A DNA stretch of 16,490 nt, from the NCBI GenBank assembly GCA_004357365.1, contig SMVT01000182.1:1-16490 (forward strand), in the 5' to 3' direction. Positions 6,124-13,459 of this stretch are shown one piece after another. The notes beneath the pieces were generated by a model, which searched no databases, was not told the origin of the DNA, and saw nothing but the letters and a program-made list of their open reading frames with translations. The position numbers were made by a program, and so were the translations under genes. Within the stretch, counting starts at the first letter, position 1. Each line of letters begins with the position of its first letter. Source of the stretch: Nitrospina sp. (lineage in GTDB: Bacteria; Nitrospinota; Nitrospinia; Nitrospinales; Nitrospinaceae).

Positions 6124-7056
6124 ATGCGAAGCGTTGCCTGCAAAGGCCTGGACAAACCGTGGAGCGTCATCACCTTCGGGTGCTGGCAGATCGCGCCGAG
6201 CGGCGGCTGGGGAGACTATTGCACCCCGCAAGAGGCCGACGCCTCGGTGAAAACCGCGCTCGACGGCGGCATCACTGCCTTCGATACGGCGGAAGGCTAC
6301 GGCGAGGGCGAATCGGAGCGCCGCTTGGGCAAAGCCCTCGGCTCCCGAAAAAATGACGTCCTGATCATATCCAAAATATGGCCGGACGCGGCACTGACCC
6401 TGGCCACCTACCAGGAACGGCTGGAGGGCACTCTCCGCGCCCTGGCCCGGGACACCATCGACCTCTATCTCGTCCACTGGCCCGGCAGTTACTTCAACAC
6501 CCCTGACAAATCCAAGAAACTGGCCGACATCATGCTCGCCCTCCGCGATAGCGGCAAGGCGAAAACCGTCGGCCTGTCCAATTTCGAAGCGGAAGATTTG
6601 TCCCGCCTTGGCGGCGACCTGTCGCAGTTCGTGGTCAACCAGATCCCCTACAACCTGCTGGAACGCGAATACGAAGACCAAGCGTTAACGTTGTGCCAGA
6701 ACGCCGGGGTCGGCATCATGGTCTATTCCCCGTCGGCGCGGGGTCTTCTGGGCGGACGGACCCAAGCCGACGTACCCACCCGCCGGGAGTACGAGGTGTA
6801 TCAGGAACCCCTGTTCAGCCACTCGCAGGAAGTCCTGAAAACCGTTCAGGAGATCGCCGGGGAAATCAACGAGCCGCCCATCAACGTGGCCGTGGCGTGG
6901 GTGCTGGCCCAACCCAATATCCTGACCGCCGCCGTCGGCTCGCGCAAACCGGAACAGATCCAACAATTCTGCCGGGCGGGAAACCTCACCCTCAGCCCGG
7001 AACACCTGTCCCGCCTGACCGCCGCCAGCGACGCCTTTCACACGCACAAATCCTGA
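6124..7056 (+). CDS. Aldo/keto reductase family oxidoreductase
   Basis: A soluble NAD(P)H-dependent carbonyl reductase with a TIM-barrel fold and 310 residues, the normal size. The catalytic tetrad is visible as D54 and Y59 (FDTAEGYG), K84 (IISKIW) and H118 (LVHWPG). Further family marks are GLSNF in the middle strand, the VVNQIPYNLL stretch, and the cofactor-binding end AAVGSRKPEQI. The C-terminal part follows the usual NVAVAWVLAQPN pattern. The substrate cannot be inferred; such enzymes act on a wide range of aldehydes, ketones and sugars. The gene starts one base after the two-TM protein gene and is probably co-translated with it, an unusual partner for this family. No terminator is evident after the stop. 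Confidence 0.93.
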   Translation: MRSVACKGLDKPWSVITFGCWQIAPSGGWGDYCTPQEADASVKTALDGGITAFDTAEGYGEGESERRLGKALGSRKNDVLIISKIWPDAALTLATYQERLEGTLRALARDTIDLYLVHWPGSYFNTPDKSKKLADIMLALRDSGKAKTVGLSNFEAEDLSRLGGDLSQFVVNQIPYNLLEREYEDQALTLCQNAGVGIMVYSPSARGLLGGRTQADVPTRREYEVYQEPLFSHSQEVLKTVQEIAGEINEPPINVAVAWVLAQPNILTAAVGSRKPEQIQQFCRAGNLTLSPEHLSRLTAASDAFHTHKS

Positions 7057-7083
7057 CCGTATTTCCAACGCCGCGTTTTTATC

Positions 7084-7102
7084 CTCCCATTGGGAGTATG
7101 AT
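7084..7102 (+). promoter_or_regulatory. Palindrome overlapping a possible -10 box ahead of the coiled-coil gene
   Basis: CTCCCA-T-TGGGAG (7084-7096) is a perfect 6-bp inverted repeat. It abuts TATGAT at 7097-7102, a possible -10 box, and contains GGGAG, the only ribosome-site-like sequence before ATG 7109. No good -35 is seen. It could be an operator, or a small hairpin that hides the ribosome site. Confidence 0.3.
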
Positions 7103-7108
7103 GGGTCC

Positions 7109-7477
7109 ATGACCGACGAGTGGCAGGACCTTCCGGAAAACGATGGCCTCACCCTGGGGCCGGAAGAGGCGCTGGAGCGGGAAATCGCCAAATCCAAGGC
7201 GCTGAAGGTGGAACGTTTGCGCCTGAAGGATCAGGTCGAGCGTTTGACCGCGGATAACCGATCTTTGCGCGAGGAAAATGAAGCGTTGAAAAACCGCCCG
7301 CAAGACCCGGCAGGCGGTCCGGAACATTCTACCGATGCCGCGGCTGTTTCCCCATCGGACGCTCCCCGCTCCCGAAACTTAGGGCTCCCGGGCCGATGGG
7401 CATTCATCCTGCTGGTATTCAATCTGGCGGCCATCGGAATTCTGTTGTTATTCCTTTTGCAAAAACCCACAACTTAG
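7109..7477 (+). CDS. Coiled-coil protein with C-terminal membrane anchor
   Basis: A 122-residue protein with three clear parts: a charged coiled coil at about 19-62, rich in Glu, Lys, Arg and Leu with heptad-like spacing (for example DQVERLTADNRSLREENEAL); a Pro/Ser/Ala-rich linker at 63-96; and a single hydrophobic helix at about 97-117 followed by KPTT. It is therefore likely a tail-anchored inner-membrane protein with its coiled coil in the cytoplasm. No family or function is recognised. The ATG has only GGGAG 12 bases upstream as a ribosome site. It lies 52 bases after the aldo/keto reductase and may be read from the same transcript. Confidence 0.7.
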   Translation: MTDEWQDLPENDGLTLGPEEALEREIAKSKALKVERLRLKDQVERLTADNRSLREENEALKNRPQDPAGGPEHSTDAAAVSPSDAPRSRNLGLPGRWAFILLVFNLAAIGILLLFLLQKPTT

Positions 7478-7492
7478 GAAAGCGTAGAACAC

Positions 7493-7553
7493 AACCGGGA
7501 TTCTTTCCTTCCGCAAGTTCAGGACAGGCTAGCCAAGACTTCTCAGGGTGACA
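7493..7553. repeat. Dispersed intergenic repeat remnant
   Basis: Read on the - strand this stretch runs TGTCACCCTGAG...AAGTCTTGG...CCTGTCCTGAACTTG...GGAAGG. This style matches widely dispersed bacterial intergenic repeats whose spurious translations read as ...CPELAEG... Only one copy is visible here, so the claim rests on recall. The rest of the 7478-7738 spacer is AT-rich and holds the promoter candidate and leader of the next gene. Confidence 0.45.
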
Positions 7554-7621
7554 TAATTTAAATTCGACCGAGAGGTTCCGCCCGAATATGCCGAAAACTA
7601 TCAAATTAATTAAATTTGGAC

Positions 7622-7627
7622 TATAAT
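7622..7627 (+). promoter_or_regulatory. Consensus -10 box upstream of the Urate_ox_N-like gene
   Basis: A perfect TATAAT in an AT-rich stretch. The hexamers 16-18 bases upstream (for example TATCAA at 7599-7604) are poor -35 matches. Transcription from about 7634 would give a leader of roughly 105 bases. This would contain a hairpin, ATCCAG-TAACTG-CTGGAT at 7639-7656. Confidence 0.4.
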
Positions 7628-7738
7628 AATTTCATCTTATCCAGTAACTGCTGGATGGATTTCACACCCGGATGTTTGCCCGAATTTTCTCAGGTTTTCA
7701 TATACCAATATCAATTTGGAACTTTAGGAGGCTCATTT

Positions 7739-8203
7739 ATGTGGGTAGTTGAATTTTTTCATGTGCTGATTGGAATCCTTTGGATCGGCCTGCTGTACTT
7801 TTTCAATCTGGTGCAGGTGCAGTCCATGCCCAAAATGACCGAGGCCGGCGCGGCCAAACCGTACACACAGATCATTCTGCCGAAAGCCCTTTTCTATTTC
7901 CGGCACGCGGCCCTGTGGACGTTGATTACCGGCATCCTCTATTACGGAATGGGCCGGGGTAAAGTGGAGGGAATTCCCGGATGGGAAATTCATGTGGGAA
8001 TGCTGTTGGGAATTATCATGGTGCTCAACGTCTGGGTATTCATCTGGCCCAATCAGAAGAAAATCATCGCGGGTGCACTGGAAGGCGACGCGTTGGCGAA
8101 ATCCAAAAAGACGGCGTTTATTTTCAGCCGGACCAACGCCTGGCTCTCGCTGCCGATGCTGGCCTGCATGGTGGCGGCCAACCACGGCGGTTTCGGTTTC
8201 TGA
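7739..8203 (+). CDS. Stand-alone urate oxidase N-terminal-like membrane protein (PuuD membrane domain)
   Basis: A 154-residue protein with four membrane helices near 5-24, 53-71, 86-104 and 130-148. The opening FFHVLIGILWIGLLYFFNLVQ closely resembles the start of the membrane domain of cytochrome-c-linked urate oxidase PuuD. The LPKALFYFRHAALWTLITGILYY pattern also follows that family, and H8, H56, H85 and H149 are candidate heme or substrate ligands. The cytochrome c domain that follows in PuuD is absent. Proteins of this form are often annotated only by the domain, so urate as substrate is not assured. I chose ATG 7739 because AGGAGG (7726-7731) precedes it at ideal spacing; the frame is open back to 7616 but that part looks like untranslated leader. 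It is the last gene before a strong terminator. Confidence 0.8.
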   Translation: MWVVEFFHVLIGILWIGLLYFFNLVQVQSMPKMTEAGAAKPYTQIILPKALFYFRHAALWTLITGILYYGMGRGKVEGIPGWEIHVGMLLGIIMVLNVWVFIWPNQKKIIAGALEGDALAKSKKTAFIFSRTNAWLSLPMLACMVAANHGGFGF

Positions 8204-8237
8204 TCGCACCGGCCCTCCTCTGAAATAAACCGATTGA

Positions 8238-8289
8238 GGGAGACGGCCCGGGCAGAACTTTCAGCCCGGGCCCTCTCCCTGTTTTTTTT
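8238..8289 (+). terminator. Strong Rho-independent terminator
   Basis: A GC-rich stem of 16 pairs with one mismatch (GGGAGACGGCCCGGGC against GCCCGGGCCCTCTCCC), a 10-base loop, then a run of eight T. It begins 35 bases after the stop of the urate-oxidase-domain gene and closes that transcript. Confidence 0.9.
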
Positions 8290-8382
8290 ATTTCTCATTG
8301 AGCCTATAAAAGCAGACCTCCGCCCGCCGCCACCCCGGAGTACCGGAAATCTCCCTTCCATGAAAGCCTTTCCTTATATAAG

Positions 8383-10599
8383 ATGTGGCCCATGACCCGC
8401 TCCTCCCAAAAATCCCCATACGCTCCCTGGAAAAAGGCGAATGCCCGGGGCAAAAAATGGTTGAAGGCGATCACGCTGGGGCTCGTCCTCCTGCTCGGGG
8501 GCGCGGGCGCCCTTGTACTGTTGCTGGACCGGGACACGCTCCGGGAATCCATCGCGCAATCGTTGTCTGAAAAAACCGGAACGCAAGTGGAGATTCAGTT
8601 TCTGGACCTGGGTTTTTCGCGCGGGTTGGGTCTGGAGGCCGGCGGATTAACGGTACGCACCGGCGGCCGTCAACTGTTGTGGGCCGAAAGCCTGTTTCTG
8701 GAAGTTAAGATCTGGCCTCTGCTGACCGGAGAAGTGGTGATCGAAAACGCGGTCATCATCAAACCGAGGATCAAAGTGTATCTGGATCCCCAGGACTCCC
8801 CGAGTAATGAATTCAAAAAAGCATCCTTGTCCGACCCTGACAAGAAAAAGGCCCGCGGCAATACCATGACCAAGGTCATGCCTCTCGAAAAACCGGTGCA
8901 GGCCCAACTCTCTCCTCCGCAACCGGCGCCTTCGCCGCTGATCGATCGCCGGATCATCGATGAATTCCGGAACCGGCTGAAAAAATTTCATTTCACTGCA
9001 AAAAATATTCATGTGGAACAGGGCACCCTTCAGGTGATTCGTAACGGGCCGCCCGAACCCCGCGAAACCGAACCGCTCGGGTTTTCGTTCGATTTGAAAA
9101 TCCGGAGGCCCGACCCCGGGGTGGTCGATGTGATCCTAGAAAACGTGCACCTCGATCTGGGACCGCTGTTTCTGCTGGGACGGATGGAGGCCGACGACGT
9201 GCTTTCGGACACCTCCCGCCTGGAGGTTCAGCTTCGCACTCAGCCGTTTTCCTTAACCGAATTGGTGCAGACCCTGCAACCGCACCTGGAAGAAAAATCC
9301 GACACCCCGGCAAACCCCGTCCTACCCGTTCGCATCGAACAGCTGACGCTTCTGGCCTCCTGCCCGCTCAATTCGCTGGCGGATGGGGCCGCCCTGCGCC
9401 GCGATCTCAAGGCGGAAACCCGCTTCGTGACCGGGGATGCCCAGATCCCCGTGGGGGATTACCAGCTGACGGTCTCCCAGGTGAAGGGCAAAGTCCGGTG
9501 GGAGAACAGCTTTATTCTGTACAACATCCAAGGGGAAGCCCTCAACGGCAAGGTGCGTATCGACGGCCAACTACCCTTTCCGCTGCCATCGGAAGACGAT
9601 CCCAGTCCTTACATTGAAACCGAGGTCCAGTTGACCGGCCTCGACCTTTCCCGGTTGACCGCCCCGGAGGGATGGGCGCCGCCCCAGGGACGGTTCTCCG
9701 GAATCCTGAAAGTGGCGATTCCCCGGACGCTGGATGGACCCCCGCGGGTCACCGGATCCCTGGTGGGGGAAAATCTGACCCTGGCGGCTAAAAACTTTAA
9801 ACTGGCCTCACTGAAAACCGAAATCCAGTTCGAATCGCCTCCGGACAAACCGATGACAATGGATTGGACCTCCGAGCAGGTGACGGTGGATCAGGTGCGC
9901 TTCCGGAAAGTCGCGGGCAAAGTCAGCCTGGCTCCCGGCAAAATCGTTCTGGCCCAATCCACCTGGACCCCGGCCCACGGCACTCTCAGCGTCCATGGCA
10001 CTTACGATACCGAATCCCGTAAATATCAACTGAAATTTTTGGGAAAAAACCTGCGGGCGGGCGATTACACCCGAAACCAGATACAGGGCTTCATGCGGGC
10101 GCACGGTTCGTTGAACGGTTATGTTCCCGAGAAATTGCCGGGTATCCGCGGCCTGTTTGGAACCGTTTCGATCAAAGTCAGTCCCGTCACATTCGACAAG
10201 TCGGAGGCAGTCAAGAGGCTGCTCAAGGTCATCGATCCGGTGTTTTCCCGGAAACCGAGTTCAAGAGGATTGCGGTTTGATTATCTGGGCGGGAATTTCA
10301 AAATCATCAACGGCAAATTCAATACCAGCAACCTGGCGTTGAAGGGCGAGCCCATGGATGTTTATTTCGAAGGCATCTTCGACGGGTACAACCAGACCCT
10401 GAACATGGTGGGGAGAGCGCTTCCGAAATTCAACCGGAGCACGGCCCGCAAGGCTTCGCCTCAGCTGGCCCGGATGTTGTCGAAAGTACAGGCGGAGAGC
10501 GGGTTGATCGAAACCCATTTCAAGTTGGACGGTCCGATCTCGCGGCCTCAAATAAGGTTGCTCGGAATCAAGCCGCGCTTGAAAAAAAACCGGCGGTGA
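8383..10599 (+). CDS. AsmA-like envelope protein
   Basis: A 738-residue protein with a basic N-terminus, one membrane helix at about 28-48 (TLGLVLLLGGAGALVLLL), and a long periplasmic part. The region directly after the helix (RESIAQSLSEKTGTQVEI, then WPLLTGEVVIENAVIIKPRI) is the typical AsmA start, with the rising strand pattern G-x-V-x-I-x-x-A-x-I-x-x-P. A Pro/Gln-rich linker near 165-190 separates this from the repetitive beta-rich body, and residues about 590-720 form an AsmA C-terminal-like region with LRFDYLGGNFKIINGKF. The family relates to outer-membrane biogenesis and lipid transport (AsmA, TamB, YhdP). Two ATGs (8383 and 8392) are possible and neither has a good ribosome site. TATAAA at 8305-8310 may be a -10 box but lacks a clear -35. 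It converges on the nfu gene with a 27-base gap and no visible terminator. Confidence 0.82.
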   Translation: MWPMTRSSQKSPYAPWKKANARGKKWLKAITLGLVLLLGGAGALVLLLDRDTLRESIAQSLSEKTGTQVEIQFLDLGFSRGLGLEAGGLTVRTGGRQLLWAESLFLEVKIWPLLTGEVVIENAVIIKPRIKVYLDPQDSPSNEFKKASLSDPDKKKARGNTMTKVMPLEKPVQAQLSPPQPAPSPLIDRRIIDEFRNRLKKFHFTAKNIHVEQGTLQVIRNGPPEPRETEPLGFSFDLKIRRPDPGVVDVILENVHLDLGPLFLLGRMEADDVLSDTSRLEVQLRTQPFSLTELVQTLQPHLEEKSDTPANPVLPVRIEQLTLLASCPLNSLADGAALRRDLKAETRFVTGDAQIPVGDYQLTVSQVKGKVRWENSFILYNIQGEALNGKVRIDGQLPFPLPSEDDPSPYIETEVQLTGLDLSRLTAPEGWAPPQGRFSGILKVAIPRTLDGPPRVTGSLVGENLTLAAKNFKLASLKTEIQFESPPDKPMTMDWTSEQVTVDQVRFRKVAGKVSLAPGKIVLAQSTWTPAHGTLSVHGTYDTESRKYQLKFLGKNLRAGDYTRNQIQGFMRAHGSLNGYVPEKLPGIRGLFGTVSIKVSPVTFDKSEAVKRLLKVIDPVFSRKPSSRGLRFDYLGGNFKIINGKFNTSNLALKGEPMDVYFEGIFDGYNQTLNMVGRALPKFNRSTARKASPQLARMLSKVQAESGLIETHFKLDGPISRPQIRLLGIKPRLKKNRR

Positions 10600-10626
10600 C
10601 TCGGCGGTTCTGACGATGGATGGGAT

Positions 10627-11280
10627 TTAAACGGATTTGACGGTGAGGTCGCTGTCCAGCTGTTGCTTGATCAGCCGTTCGATGTGCTGGAGCGTGCCGG
10701 TTTCGGACGAAGGGCAATTGCCGCACGCGCCCTGGTAATGAATCTGAACTTCGTTGCCCTGAAGATCCTTGAGGTCCACCCCGCCGCCGTCCTGCGACAA
10801 TTGAAAACGGATGGAACGGTCCAGCACCATTTCAATGGCTTCCAGTTTTTTATCCTGCGGGAGTCCGTGAAAATCGGACACGTCGATATCGATCTTCTCC
10901 TGCCCTTCCGAGGGATACACGTGAACTTTTTCGTCGATGATGTTCCACACCGGGGTTTTCAGGTGATTCCAGTCGCTCAGGCCTTCCATCGTCACGGTGA
11001 CGAAGTTCTTCATGACGTAGACGGTTTTAATCTCCTTAAAATCCATTAACGCCGTTGCCATGGCGTCCCCCGCCGAGTCCTCCTTACTGGTGAAGGACCG
11101 GTAGCCGTGCTCCAGAATTTCGGCATTGACGACAAACTGCAGAGCCCTGGGGTTGGGGGTCTCGCGGGTGCGGATCACCTTGAGCGCCTTGCGGTCGACC
11201 GGTTTTCGGGGGCGGTCTTCCAGAGGTTTCCCCGCGTGTTTCTGCTCGGCCTGGCGGGCCATTACTTCACTGATTTTCAC
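10627..11280 (-). CDS. Nfu-type iron-sulfur cluster scaffold protein
   Basis: This protein would hold and deliver Fe-S clusters to apoproteins in the cytosol. The N-terminal part carries the Nfu_N domain, recognisable from TPNPRALQFV followed by a region ending near VTVTMEGLSDW. The C-terminal NifU-like domain has DGGGVDLKDLQGNEVQIHY and GACGNCPSS, whose CxxC (C186 and C189) binds the bridging cluster. The first 40 residues are an extra basic lead. I chose GTG 11280 (217 residues) over TTG 11301 because GAGGAAA lies 8 bases before the GTG, while the TTG would sit almost at the predicted transcription start. A promoter lies upstream. Which Fe-S proteins it serves here is unknown; several are coded in the window but not in its operon. 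Confidence 0.9.
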   Translation of the reverse strand: MKISEVMARQAEQKHAGKPLEDRPRKPVDRKALKVIRTRETPNPRALQFVVNAEILEHGYRSFTSKEDSAGDAMATALMDFKEIKTVYVMKNFVTVTMEGLSDWNHLKTPVWNIIDEKVHVYPSEGQEKIDIDVSDFHGLPQDKKLEAIEMVLDRSIRFQLSQDGGGVDLKDLQGNEVQIHYQGACGNCPSSETGTLQHIERLIKQQLDSDLTVKSV

Positions 11281-11312
11281 GGTGCTTTTCCTCGGAATCA
11301 AGTTCAGCGTAC

Positions 11313-11340
11313 ATCATAATATATTGGGCGGAAAAATCAA
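11313..11340 (-). promoter_or_regulatory. Promoter candidate for nfu
   Basis: On the - strand TTGATT (11340-11335), a 16-base spacer, then TATGAT (11318-11313). A transcript starting near 11305 would begin about 25 bases before the GTG start at 11280. The region between cstA and nfu shows no clear terminator for cstA. Confidence 0.5.
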
Positions 11341-11394
11341 GACGGAGAATTTTAATTTCCCTGCATCCCGCGTTTCCAACCGGTTATCAGGATT

Positions 11395-13101
11395 TTAGGC
11401 TTCGCTTGGGGCCACCTCCGGCCGTCCCCTGGGCCCTTTCAGCGCCTGCAGGCCTTCGTTGCCGACAAACAATGCCAATCCAATCAATACAATAGAGGCG
11501 CTCCCCAGAAACCAGTTGGGTTGCGGCGCCGTAAAAAACCGGTACGCCTGCCACGCCAGCGCCGCGATGGTGGTGATCACCATGAACACCGCCGGCACCA
11601 GCGTGTAGGTGGTCGGTTTCCGGACTCCAATCAGGTAGGCGGAGATCACGAACAACGCCACCGCCGCGATGAGCTGGTTGGTGGCCCCGAAGATCGGCCA
11701 GATTTTCTCCCAGCCGTCGGTGGCACCGATGAGATACGCCAGCCCCACAACCAACGCCGTGGTCACGTATTTGTTGAGCATGACGGGCACGCGCGGGCCC
11801 GCTACTTCCTGCACGATAAAGCGCGTGATCCGCACCGCCGTATCGAGCGTCGTCATCACGAAGGTGTTCAGGGCCAGCACCGCCACCATGTACGCAACGG
11901 TGAATCCCAGAAAGGGGAGCATCTGGCTGACCACGTGGCCATAACCGCTGCCGAACGCGTGGATCCACCCCCCGGCCTTCAACGTTTCGCGGAATCCGAG
12001 GGCGTTCATATCGATGCCTCCAGCGGCCGGCGCAATCCAGTACAGTCCGCCGCCCACCAGCAAAACGGTGGTGACGGCGACCACGCCTTCGGTCAACATG
12101 CCGCCGTAGCTGATCAGGCGGCCTTCGGTTTCATTGGTCAGTTGTTTCGACACGGTACCGCCCGCCACCAGCGAATGGAAGCCGGACACCGCCCCGCAGG
12201 CCACCAGCACGAACAGCATCGGCCACACCGGCCCCTGCCCTTCGGAATAGGCACCGAGATACGCGGGCGTGTTGAATCCAGGATGCACCCACAACAAAGC
12301 GGTGATGCCCAGCGCCATGCTCCCGAACAACACGTAGGACGAAAGATAATCGCGCGGTTGCAGGAGCAGTTGCACCGGCATGACCGAGGCCACGGCCGCG
12401 TACAGCATCAGTACCACAAACCAGAACATGAGCGGCGACAATCCGAGAACGCCTTCCGCCGGCAAGGGCAAAGGATATTTGAACCCGAAATAGATGCTGG
12501 ACAAGAGAGCCGCCACCGCAATCAGGGAGCACAGACCCAGGGGGAACCCCCTGCGGTAAATGGCCCAACCCAACAGCAGGGACACGGGGATGATCGCCAG
12601 CGTCGGAATCACCATCTGCGGTTGGGCGATCAAGGTTTGGGCCGCCACCACGCCGAACACCGCAATCACCAGCAACATCGCCAGCACCAGAAACAGCGCG
12701 AACACATTCTTGGCGCGCGGACCCATGGTGGTCTCAGCGATATCGGCGATGGAACTGCCCCGGCTGCGGACCGACATCATGAGGGCCAGGTAATCGTGCA
12801 CCGCGCCGATGAACACGTTGCCGAGCAGAATCCAGAGGAGGGTCAGCGCCCAGCCGAAATGATGCATGGCGATGATCGGGCCGATGACCGGTCCCGCCCC
12901 GGCGATGGACGCGAAATTGTGGCCGAACAGCACCACCGGCTTGCTGGGAACGTAATCGACGCCGTCGCTCTGGCTGACCGCCGGCGTTTTAAAACCGGCG
13001 TCGGGCTGGACCACGTCGCGGTCCAGGCGCCCGGCATAATACCGGTAGCCCACGAAATAAAAAAACAGGCAGGAAAAAATGAGTATGACCAGCGTCCACA
13101 T
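11395..13101 (-). CDS. cstA: Carbon starvation protein A (CstA family) transporter
   Basis: A polytopic inner-membrane protein; characterised relatives (CstA, BtsT) take up peptides or pyruvate. At 568 residues it has the length of the short CstA form, below the roughly 700 of the E. coli protein. Family marks are FGHNFASIAGAGPVIGPIIA at about 59-78, GNVFIGAVHDY at 94-104, the VSGFHSLVAGGTVSKQL block in the middle, and MTTLDTAVRITRF toward the end. Membrane helices are spread over the whole length. The C-terminus is short and polar (PRGRPEVAPSEA). The ATG is clear but the ribosome site is weak. It lies 64 bases after the HesB-like gene on the same strand, so it may be co-transcribed with purA. 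Substrate here is not known. Confidence 0.92.
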   Translation of the reverse strand: MWTLVILIFSCLFFYFVGYRYYAGRLDRDVVQPDAGFKTPAVSQSDGVDYVPSKPVVLFGHNFASIAGAGPVIGPIIAMHHFGWALTLLWILLGNVFIGAVHDYLALMMSVRSRGSSIADIAETTMGPRAKNVFALFLVLAMLLVIAVFGVVAAQTLIAQPQMVIPTLAIIPVSLLLGWAIYRRGFPLGLCSLIAVAALLSSIYFGFKYPLPLPAEGVLGLSPLMFWFVVLMLYAAVASVMPVQLLLQPRDYLSSYVLFGSMALGITALLWVHPGFNTPAYLGAYSEGQGPVWPMLFVLVACGAVSGFHSLVAGGTVSKQLTNETEGRLISYGGMLTEGVVAVTTVLLVGGGLYWIAPAAGGIDMNALGFRETLKAGGWIHAFGSGYGHVVSQMLPFLGFTVAYMVAVLALNTFVMTTLDTAVRITRFIVQEVAGPRVPVMLNKYVTTALVVGLAYLIGATDGWEKIWPIFGATNQLIAAVALFVISAYLIGVRKPTTYTLVPAVFMVITTIAALAWQAYRFFTAPQPNWFLGSASIVLIGLALFVGNEGLQALKGPRGRPEVAPSEA

Positions 13102-13165
13102 AGTTGCTCAACCCGGAAAAGTCTCCCAAGTCCCTTAATTAATTAAACTTAGAGCCTAATTGTTA

Positions 13166-13459
13166 TTATAGTACAAGGTTGACGCCGGACGCTTCAACTT
13201 TTTTGAAGGGGCCGAGGCCGGTGAGGAACAGCTTGAGGGTGGCATTGGTGCGGAGCAGTTTGGACAGGTGGATATGGATGCCGCCAACCTCGAAATGCCG
13301 GTATTCTTCGGAGTTGGACGGACTTTGCAGGGAAATTTTCATCTCCGGCAGGCGCCCCAGGCAACAGTTGGAGGGAATTTCCTCGAGGTCGAGGGTAACA
13401 TCTTCCGCGCCCTGCTCAGACATAAAATTCAATACCTTATCGGCAAGCTCGAATTTCAC
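13166..13459 (-). CDS. Small HesB/IscA-like protein with CC motif (CC/Se-motif-type)
   Basis: A 97-residue protein starting MKFELADKVLNFM and carrying an adjacent cysteine pair, C32-C33, in IPSNCCLGRLPEM, with no other cysteine. The strand order (VTLDLEEI, then CC, then a later GGIHIHLSKLL segment) resembles the small HesB-like family annotated as 'CC/Se motif (seleno)protein', in which one Cys can be selenocysteine. This is a recollection of family style, not an alignment. True IscA/HesB proteins have further C-terminal Cys residues, absent here, so Fe-S binding is doubtful. The GTG start overlaps the purA stop as GTGA, with GGAGAG upstream, which fixes the start and shows translational coupling; a longer frame reaching into purA should be ignored. 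Function unknown. Confidence 0.65.
   Translation of the reverse strand: MKFELADKVLNFMSEQGAEDVTLDLEEIPSNCCLGRLPEMKISLQSPSNSEEYRHFEVGGIHIHLSKLLRTNATLKLFLTGLGPFKKVEASGVNLVL

Noticed and set aside
7616..7738. 41-residue N-terminal extension of the Urate_ox_N-like protein
   Set aside because: AGGAGG sits directly before ATG 7739, the membrane domain begins there, and the upstream part looks like an untranslated AT-rich leader.
11521..13146. 541-codon open frame on the + strand opposite cstA
   Set aside because: Its product is extremely rich in His, Arg, Gln and Gly without domain features, typical of a shadow frame in GC-rich DNA. cstA on the other strand has clear family motifs throughout.
13135..13146. 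TTAATTAATTAA palindrome upstream of cstA as an operator
   Set aside because: It is a simple AT-rich sequence with no second copy or neighbouring promoter boxes to support regulation.
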